Below are positions 16,091 through 21,261 of a stretch of 21,261 nt of DNA, in pieces. The notes under the pieces are model-generated. The model was not told the origin of the DNA and made no database searches. It saw only the letters and a list, made by a program, of their open reading frames with translations. Every line of letters begins with the position of its first letter. Position 1 is the first letter of the stretch. Position numbers and translations under genes: made by a program. This DNA comes from SFTJ01 sp051871515 (GTDB taxonomy: Bacteria; Bacteroidota; Bacteroidia; Bacteroidales; Muribaculaceae): positions 1 through 21,261 of the forward strand of contig JBJECY010000011.1 of the NCBI GenBank assembly GCA_051871515.1, written 5' to 3'.

Positions 16091-17179
16091 TTATTTGCCC
16101 TGCAAAGCACGTTCAACGGCAGCCACCACCATGCTGGGCTGAATACCCCTAAGGCAGAAATTATCGCGGAGATAACACGGCTTGTCGCCAAAGAGCGAAC
16201 ACGGACGGCATGCCATGTTGAGCTGCACCACATCGTCCTCGCTCTGCTGCCATCCCATGAATCCGCAATACGGATGAGTGGCACCCCACACGCTCACGCA
16301 GCGCAGGCGCACCATCGAGGCCAAGTGCATGTTCATATTGTCCATGGTGAGCATCACGTCGCAGTGGCTCAGCAAAGCCAACTCGGCAGGGAAGCCGTTG
16401 CGGCGCTCAGCAAGCGACACCGCATTGGGCATGAGGGCTACCCATTTGGCAAACTGGGCACGCTCGGCATCGCCCTGACCCAGCAAAAAGATTTTCACGC
16501 CTTGCCACTGAGAGATGGCAAGCAACACCTTTTGCATCAGTTCCATGGGATAAATCTTTCCGTCCCATTTGGCAAACGGAGCCACGGCAATCCATCGTTC
16601 GCCCGGTTGCTTGGGCGCGCTTATGCTTGAATAAAGCTCAGGCGAAGCCTTGGCATCGCCAAACACTGAGGTGAACGTGTTTTCAAACGGCATTCCCAGT
16701 CGGAAGAACACCTCGCGATAGCGCGCACGCGACGAGATGAGCGGCAGCATGCGCTTGTCGTGTCGCCGGGTGAGCGCACGTTTACCCTTGTTGCCCATGT
16801 GTATGCGCAACACCTTGCCCACGCCGCGAAGGCGCATGCACACGCACAGCCACCACGAGCGCAGGTCGCCCTGAAGGTCAATCATCACATCGGGGCTATA
16901 TTTCTTAACAAGATATTCAGCTAAACGGTGCATTGAGCCCACGCCCTTATAAGCCACATGATGGTCTATGCCCTCAACACGCAGATTGACGGGGGCGTTG
17001 ACAAAGATGGTCGATGCAACCTGTTGAGTCACCACCACAAACTCCGCGTCGGGATAAGCGGCGCACGCCGAATAGAGCACAGGAACAGTCATAGCCACAT
17101 CGCCCAACAACGAGAATCGCGTTATCAGCACGCTGAGTCTGTTACAAGGTTTCTTATTGATTTCTTCTGACTGTGCCAT
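16091..17179 (-). CDS. Glycosyltransferase family 9 (heptosyltransferase-like)
   Basis: GT9 enzymes transfer heptose or related sugars from nucleotide donors during LPS core assembly on the inner face of the inner membrane. The 362 residues show the two-Rossmann GT-B layout. The N-terminal strand is LSVLITRFSLLGDVAMTVP (15-33), with the family's acidic residue D27 in LLGDVAM. The C-terminal donor side has WIAVAPFAKW (196-205) and MLTMDNMNMHLAS (276-288), matching the conserved D-x5-H segment of RfaC/RfaF. Four cysteines cluster near the C-terminus (C324, C327, C335, C342). The start has a clear Shine-Dalgarno GGAGG on the minus strand at 17189-17193, unusual for this phylum, and an in-frame stop just upstream. 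The gene has its own promoter at 17325-17356. Confidence 0.9.
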   Translation of the reverse strand: MAQSEEINKKPCNRLSVLITRFSLLGDVAMTVPVLYSACAAYPDAEFVVVTQQVASTIFVNAPVNLRVEGIDHHVAYKGVGSMHRLAEYLVKKYSPDVMIDLQGDLRSWWLCVCMRLRGVGKVLRIHMGNKGKRALTRRHDKRMLPLISSRARYREVFFRLGMPFENTFTSVFGDAKASPELYSSISAPKQPGERWIAVAPFAKWDGKIYPMELMQKVLLAISQWQGVKIFLLGQGDAERAQFAKWVALMPNAVSLAERRNGFPAELALLSHCDVMLTMDNMNMHLASMVRLRCVSVWGATHPYCGFMGWQQSEDDVVQLNMACRPCSLFGDKPCYLRDNFCLRGIQPSMVVAAVERALQGK

Positions 17180-17324
17180 TTTCTATTGCCTCCGCTTTTC
17201 AGTGAGATTAGTTTTTGTTTTCGTCATCATTGCCGGCTGCCCGTTTCTTTGACAGGCTCAGCGGCAACATTGACAGGGTGAATATTCTCTTATTGCTTTG
17301 CCTAACCGTTTGGTTTGTGCAATG

Positions 17325-17356
17325 CAAATCTATAACAAAACCTTTGAATTACCAAA
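17325..17356 (-). promoter_or_regulatory. Bacteroidetes-type promoter for the GT9 gene, with a long leader
   Basis: On the minus strand TTTG (17353-17356) and TAGATTTG (17325-17332) are separated by exactly 20 bp, a full consensus match. The transcript should begin near 17318, giving a leader of about 140 nt before the ATG at 17179. The leader contains a possible 20-codon ORF at 17270-17208. Confidence 0.75.
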
Positions 17357-17385
17357 TATTAATTGCGGCAAACGCTCGGCGCGCG

Positions 17386-18315
17386 TCACAGCAGCGAGCC
17401 TTCGCCAACAAAGCGCAGCCGAGTGCCGTCGGCATCCACCTGCAAATGCACCTCGGCGCCTTCAATCAAGGGCATGTTCTCATCGACGTGTCCCACCGGG
17501 AAGTTGAACGCCACCGGATAGTCATACTCTGCCACCATGCGCTTCACCATGTCCTCCATGGTTTCACCGTTGCCATCGGGGCTTGTGTATTCGGTGAATC
17601 GGCCCACTATCAGACCTTTGAGTCGCGCCAGCACACCGCTTAGCTTCAGCTGATAGAGCATGCGTTCAATCTTATACACCGACTCGCCAATGTCCTCAAT
17701 AAACAGCACATCGCCGCGGCTAAGCAGGTTGAAAGACGTGCCAATAAGCGCACAAAGCACTGCCATGTTGCCACCCACAAGGGTGCCCACAGCCTCGCCC
17801 GGGCGATTATAGGGATGAGCCGCCTCGTTATAGACCGGCATCCTGCCTTGCAGCACGTCAACAAGGCTTTGCGAGGGCTGATTATCTACGCCAAACAGCG
17901 CAAGATGCTTTGCCATTGATGCGTGCACGCTTGCCACGCCGCTAAGGCACATGGCAGCATGCAGTGCCGAGATGTCGCTGAAGCCAATCAGCCACTTGGC
18001 GTTGGCAGCAAGCCACTCAGGCTGCAACCGGTGCAGCAGATGCACCACGCCGTAGCCGCCACGGCTGCACAGCACAGCTTTCACTTGGCTATCGTCGATG
18101 GCATGTATGAAGTCGTGCAAGCGCTCTTGCTCAGTGCCTGAATAGGTGCCCACTTTGCCCAAGCAATGTTTGCCCACCACAGGCTCGTAGCCCAACGTGC
18201 GCAAGGCATCACATGCCCCGCTCACATATTGCGGCTTGATGGCGCTTGCCGGCGACACTATTGCCACCTTATCGCCCGGCTGCAACGGAGCCGGGAATAT
18301 CACTTTCTTTCTCAT
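17386..18315 (-). CDS. LD-carboxypeptidase (peptidase family S66)
   Basis: LdcA-type enzymes remove the terminal D-alanine from L,D-linked murein tetrapeptides in the cytoplasm, an essential step of peptidoglycan recycling. The 309 residues have the family length and no signal peptide. The nucleophile is S113 in the GFSDISALHAA segment. The catalytic glutamate is in the EDIGE segment, probably E207, and the histidine is H276 in FPVGHVDENMPL. SRGGYG (84-89) is the conserved loop of the N-terminal domain. The gene lies 39 bp downstream of the radical SAM gene on the same strand and is probably co-transcribed with it and the GT4 gene. Confidence 0.95.
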   Translation of the reverse strand: MRKKVIFPAPLQPGDKVAIVSPASAIKPQYVSGACDALRTLGYEPVVGKHCLGKVGTYSGTEQERLHDFIHAIDDSQVKAVLCSRGGYGVVHLLHRLQPEWLAANAKWLIGFSDISALHAAMCLSGVASVHASMAKHLALFGVDNQPSQSLVDVLQGRMPVYNEAAHPYNRPGEAVGTLVGGNMAVLCALIGTSFNLLSRGDVLFIEDIGESVYKIERMLYQLKLSGVLARLKGLIVGRFTEYTSPDGNGETMEDMVKRMVAEYDYPVAFNFPVGHVDENMPLIEGAEVHLQVDADGTRLRFVGEGSLL

Positions 18316-18354
18316 TTGTTGTTGACTGTGTGATAATGTGTTACAAGCACTCGC

Positions 18355-19134
18355 TTAGGCGTTGACCTGCACGGTGATGCCGGCTGCGCGCATGCGCTCG
18401 GCAATGCTGTTAAGCTCCTCGGCACTCACCTTTTGCAGATGCTCCTCGGGCGTGGTACGGTCAATTGAATAAAGCATCACTTCGCGAGGGTTTATCTCAA
18501 GATAGGCAGCAATGAGCGCATCAACCTCATCGTCGGTGGTGTTGTCAATGGCATAGCCGTTGTGCTCGCCGCGCAGCATCATGGTTTGCACAATGCATTG
18601 ACCCGAAAAAGCCTTCAGGTCCTCAATCACGCCCTCGGGCAGCACGTTTCCTGAAAGGGGCTGATTGATGTGCCGCATGGTTGATGCTATTGCCGAGTCG
18701 AGCTTCAAGATGTTGTTATCAACCATCTTAAGAGCCTCGGCAACGTTGGGTTTCCCAACCATAGTGCTATTTGAGAGCACCGACACTTTTGCTTGGGGAT
18801 AATATTGGTTGCGCAGGTTTATCACATCATGCACAATCTGCTTGAACTCGGGGTGCAGAGTTGGCTCGCCGTTGCCCGAGAATGTTATCACATCGAGTTT
18901 CTCACCTTTTTGTTGCATCTCGGCAAGGCGTTTTTTGAGCTGACGCTTCACCTGCTCGCGCTTGGGCACTCCGATGGAGCCTTGTCCCTGAGCATTATAG
19001 CCAGCTTCGCAATATACGCAGTCAAACGAGCAAATCTTGCCATCGTTAGGCATAAGGTTCACGCCAAGCGACACCCCCAAACGGCGGCTATGTATTGGCC
19101 CAAACACTGTTTCGTGAAATAATACAGTGACCAT
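18355..19134 (-). CDS. Radical SAM protein, COG0731-like
   Basis: A 259-residue cytoplasmic iron-sulfur enzyme. The CxxxCxxC cluster motif is C35-SFD-C39-VY-C42. FSGNGEPT (85-92) is the S-adenosylmethionine-binding segment. The N-terminal FGPIHSRRLGVSLGVNL is typical of the COG0731 group, which includes wybutosine-synthesis-related Fe-S oxidoreductases of unknown role in bacteria. There is no SPASM or other extra C-terminal cysteine cluster. It lies between GT4 (58-bp gap) and LD-carboxypeptidase (39-bp gap), which suggests one transcript, but the neighbours do not reveal its substrate. Confidence 0.9.
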   Translation of the reverse strand: MVTVLFHETVFGPIHSRRLGVSLGVNLMPNDGKICSFDCVYCEAGYNAQGQGSIGVPKREQVKRQLKKRLAEMQQKGEKLDVITFSGNGEPTLHPEFKQIVHDVINLRNQYYPQAKVSVLSNSTMVGKPNVAEALKMVDNNILKLDSAIASTMRHINQPLSGNVLPEGVIEDLKAFSGQCIVQTMMLRGEHNGYAIDNTTDDEVDALIAAYLEINPREVMLYSIDRTTPEEHLQKVSAEELNSIAERMRAAGITVQVNA

Positions 19135-19192
19135 AATAAAATGTTTCCCTTTCTATTTATGTAAATAAAACGACTGGTTGTTATCTTTATTC

Positions 19193-20425
19193 TCACTCGC
19201 TGAACAGCTTGATGTATTTCATTGCCACTTGCTGCGACGAGAACCGCTGCGACATGTCGTGATTGAGATATTCGCGCGACACGGCAGCCTTTTCCACCGC
19301 CCATTTTATGCCTTGCGCAAAGTCAATCACGTTTTCTGGTTCAGCCATATAGCCGGTTTCAAGGTGCGACACAATGTCCGACTGTCCGCCGCTATCAAAG
19401 GTCACAGCCACGCATCCGCTTGCCAAGCCCTCAATGAGCGTGCCCGGCAACGTCTCGTAGCGCGAGGTGCTGAGCACCACATCGCTGCCGGCATACAGGC
19501 GGCTCACACGGCTGCTGTGTGCCCAGCCAACGTAGGTATATGGTATGGCAAGCTGCTGCAAAAGGCGGCGGTTGCGTATGTCGCCATAGAGCAACAGGTG
19601 GCATTTGGCTGCCAAGTCGGGCATGCGCAGCGCAATGTGCTGCATCACCTTGATGAGTATGTCAAAGCCCTTCACCTCGTCGTCGAGCCGCGCAGCGCCC
19701 ATGATGAGCACATGCTTGCTGGGGTCAATGCCCAGCGACGGGTCGGGACGACGTATGTAAGAGAATTGTTCAATAGGAAAAGCGTTGGGTATCACCGTCA
19801 CATTGCAGTTGCACATGAGGCTACTGCTGCGGCAACGGCCGGCAAGCCAGTTGCTCACCGCCACAAAACGCAGGCGATTGCCGGCATAGAGCTGCGCCTT
19901 TTGGCGCTGCACGCGCGTTGAGAGGTCACGGTCGGCAGCCATCATGCCCAGCAGGCGGCAATTGTTGCACTCGCCCTCATAGCCACGGCAGTCGTAGGCG
20001 TGATGGCAGATGCCGGTGCAGTTCCACATGTCGTGCATTGTCCACACCACCTTCTTGCCCATCTTCAGCAGTTTCTCAACCGCTGCCAGCGACAAGGCTC
20101 CCTGATTAATCCAGTTGAGGTTTATCACGTCGGCCTCAACCACCCAAGGATGATTGCTTATGTCGGCACCCCATCGCGCCGTATCAACCACAAACAGGCG
20201 GCGTCGCGAAAAGCCGTTTTGCAAGAATATCTGCAAGCGCTCGGCAAGAAAGTTAAAACCGTCGCGCCACTTCTTGGCATAGCTTTCAACATATTCCTCG
20301 CTTGAGTGTGAAAGCACAAGCATGCGGGCATCATGTCCGGCACGTCGCAATGCATTCATGAGCCGATGCGACACCACTGCCGCACCTCCCTGCGTATGAC
20401 TTTTGCACACTATCACTACCTTCAT
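19193..20425 (-). CDS. Glycosyltransferase family 4
   Basis: A 410-residue GT-B glycosyltransferase, probably acting on an envelope or capsule glycan at the inner membrane. The N-terminal KVVIVCKSHTQGGAAVVSHR carries the glycine-rich acceptor loop. In the C-terminal domain, K252 in LDDEVKGFD and the E-x7-E pair E324/E332 in SRYETLPGTLIEGLASG bind the nucleotide-sugar. The insert at 131-156 has HDMWNCTGICHHAYDC and then C153/C156, five cysteines that may bind metal; this occurs in a subset of Bacteroidetes GT4 proteins linked to polysaccharide loci. An SD-like AGGAAGAG precedes the start. It appears to lead a three-gene unit with the radical SAM and LD-carboxypeptidase genes. Confidence 0.93.
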   Translation of the reverse strand: MKVVIVCKSHTQGGAAVVSHRLMNALRRAGHDARMLVLSHSSEEYVESYAKKWRDGFNFLAERLQIFLQNGFSRRRLFVVDTARWGADISNHPWVVEADVINLNWINQGALSLAAVEKLLKMGKKVVWTMHDMWNCTGICHHAYDCRGYEGECNNCRLLGMMAADRDLSTRVQRQKAQLYAGNRLRFVAVSNWLAGRCRSSSLMCNCNVTVIPNAFPIEQFSYIRRPDPSLGIDPSKHVLIMGAARLDDEVKGFDILIKVMQHIALRMPDLAAKCHLLLYGDIRNRRLLQQLAIPYTYVGWAHSSRVSRLYAGSDVVLSTSRYETLPGTLIEGLASGCVAVTFDSGGQSDIVSHLETGYMAEPENVIDFAQGIKWAVEKAAVSREYLNHDMSQRFSSQQVAMKYIKLFSE

Positions 20426-20619
20426 AATCTCTTCCTCTCTTTCTATTGAGAATAAGTGTCTCTGATTTTTTTAAAACTTAACTAAAAATTAAGGTTCCGT
20501 GCCCCGCTGGCTGGCGTTTTCACCACCCCCAGAGAAGCATCTCCAACTCTTTTTCACTCTCGCGCAATAGCGCTCGGCAGGGTGTGAGGGCAACGCCCCG
20601 TGAGCATCTTCTTGCACTC

Positions 20620-21261
20620 TCACTTGCGACCAAAATCGGCAGGAATCTCACCCCATTTATCGGTTTCCCACTTGATGATGCGGTTGCCGTAGGCGTTGTT
20701 TTGCAGCCATCTCTCGGCGCGCCTAATCACATCAAAGAGTTCTCGGTTGGCATCGGTTTCCTTGATTTTGGTTTTGCACTTCTTGTCGCGCACCCAGGCA
20801 ATGGCTGTGCGACTGTCGCTATAGATGGCAGGCTTGTGAGGGTCGTTGTGATAGAGAGCCAGGGCATGCACAATGGCAAGAAACTCGCCAATGTTGTTGG
20901 TGGCAAGTGGGGCAAACTTCTTGTGGAAGATTTGCAATCCCGTGTGTATCTCCACGCCCTGATACTCCATGTGCCCGGGATTGCCGCTGCAAGCTGCGTC
21001 AACTGCCACGCTGCCGGGCAAAATCTCGGGGATGGCATCGTAGTTGACCACGCACTTGGGGCCTTGTGCCAATGCGCGGATGATGCCCATATCGTTATCA
21101 GCACCGCGGCGATAGGCCGTTATGGCATCTTCCAAGTCGTCATACGACTTATAGCGCGCTCCCGGATAGCCCTTCACGCGCAGTTCGCACTCCTCCCAGC
21201 TCTCACATATACCGGGCTCTGTGCCAACCCACACAACATACCACTTCTGCCTACTTGCCAT
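20620..21261 (-). CDS. Ribonuclease H family protein with N-terminal viroplasmin domain
   Basis: This enzyme degrades the RNA strand of RNA-DNA hybrids. Residues about 5-45 (KWYVVWVGTEPGICESWEEC) form the viroplasmin/caulimovirus-type hybrid-binding domain, typical of type 1 RNase H in Bacteroidetes. The catalytic domain has acidic residues D88 (VAVDAACSGNPG), E126 (NNIGEF), D149 (IYSDSRTA) and D209 near the C-terminus. The ATG falls exactly on the last base of the window, and MASRQKWYVVW is a normal start for the family, so the gene is probably complete; an upstream extension cannot be excluded. The 194 bp between it and GT4 contain no gene or clear promoter boxes. Confidence 0.95.
   Translation of the reverse strand: MASRQKWYVVWVGTEPGICESWEECELRVKGYPGARYKSYDDLEDAITAYRRGADNDMGIIRALAQGPKCVVNYDAIPEILPGSVAVDAACSGNPGHMEYQGVEIHTGLQIFHKKFAPLATNNIGEFLAIVHALALYHNDPHKPAIYSDSRTAIAWVRDKKCKTKIKETDANRELFDVIRRAERWLQNNAYGNRIIKWETDKWGEIPADFGRK

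Noticed and set aside
15896..16630. 244-codon plus-strand ORF over the AT-rich gap and the GT9 gene
   Set aside because: Most of it is antisense to GT9, and its N-terminal part runs through AT-rich non-coding sequence with no family resemblance.

Overview
The window looks like a chromosomal segment of a Bacteroidales bacterium, most likely a gut lineage near Muribaculaceae. The evidence is the DUF177-rpmF-fabH-era-der gene order, a one-protein hybrid two-component regulator with an AraC-type output domain, Bacteroidetes promoters of the form TTTG-N20-TAnnTTTG, and an acidic lipoprotein signal. The family-level placement is inference from general style and was not tested by any search. No complete mobile element, CRISPR array, tRNA or rRNA was found.

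Layout. Positions 1-1135 hold no credible gene. They are an array of 16 copies of a 20-nt hairpin (GGGCGTAT, 4-nt loop, ATACGCCC), mostly spaced 62-64 bp apart, and 14 of the 16 have the tetranucleotide GTAG beside the stem on one strand, as in REP elements. The array contains an exact tandem duplication of period 233 bp and ends less than 30 bp from the stop codon of a leftward gene for a 984-residue TPR sensor kinase/response regulator (1137-4091). A Cof-type HAD phosphatase follows, also leftward (4438-5286).

From 5420 a rightward housekeeping block runs to about 10070: DUF177 (YceD), ribosomal protein L32, FabH, Era and Der. It joins ribosome assembly to the first condensation of fatty acid synthesis. 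Hairpin terminators after rpmF, fabH and der suggest it is several transcription units, not one simple operon.

From 10230 the genes are mainly cell-surface or carbohydrate related. A secreted GH18 enzyme lies 36 bp downstream of an extended SDR oxidoreductase, both leftward. A rightward acidic lipoprotein gene (12626-13273) converges on a leftward 701-residue secreted glycoside-hydrolase-like protein (13388-15493), and the two share a bidirectional terminator. A roughly 600-bp AT-rich gap follows, with an orphan promoter-like and terminator-like pair and a recombinase-site-like palindrome. The leftward genes beyond it encode a GT9 glycosyltransferase (own promoter, about 140-nt leader), an LD-carboxypeptidase, a COG0731-type radical SAM protein, a GT4 glycosyltransferase and an RNase H with a viroplasmin domain. 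GT4, GT9 and LD-carboxypeptidase together point to envelope glycan synthesis and murein recycling.

The least ordinary parts are the hairpin array and the AT-rich gap. Most of the remainder is recognisable conserved gene content.
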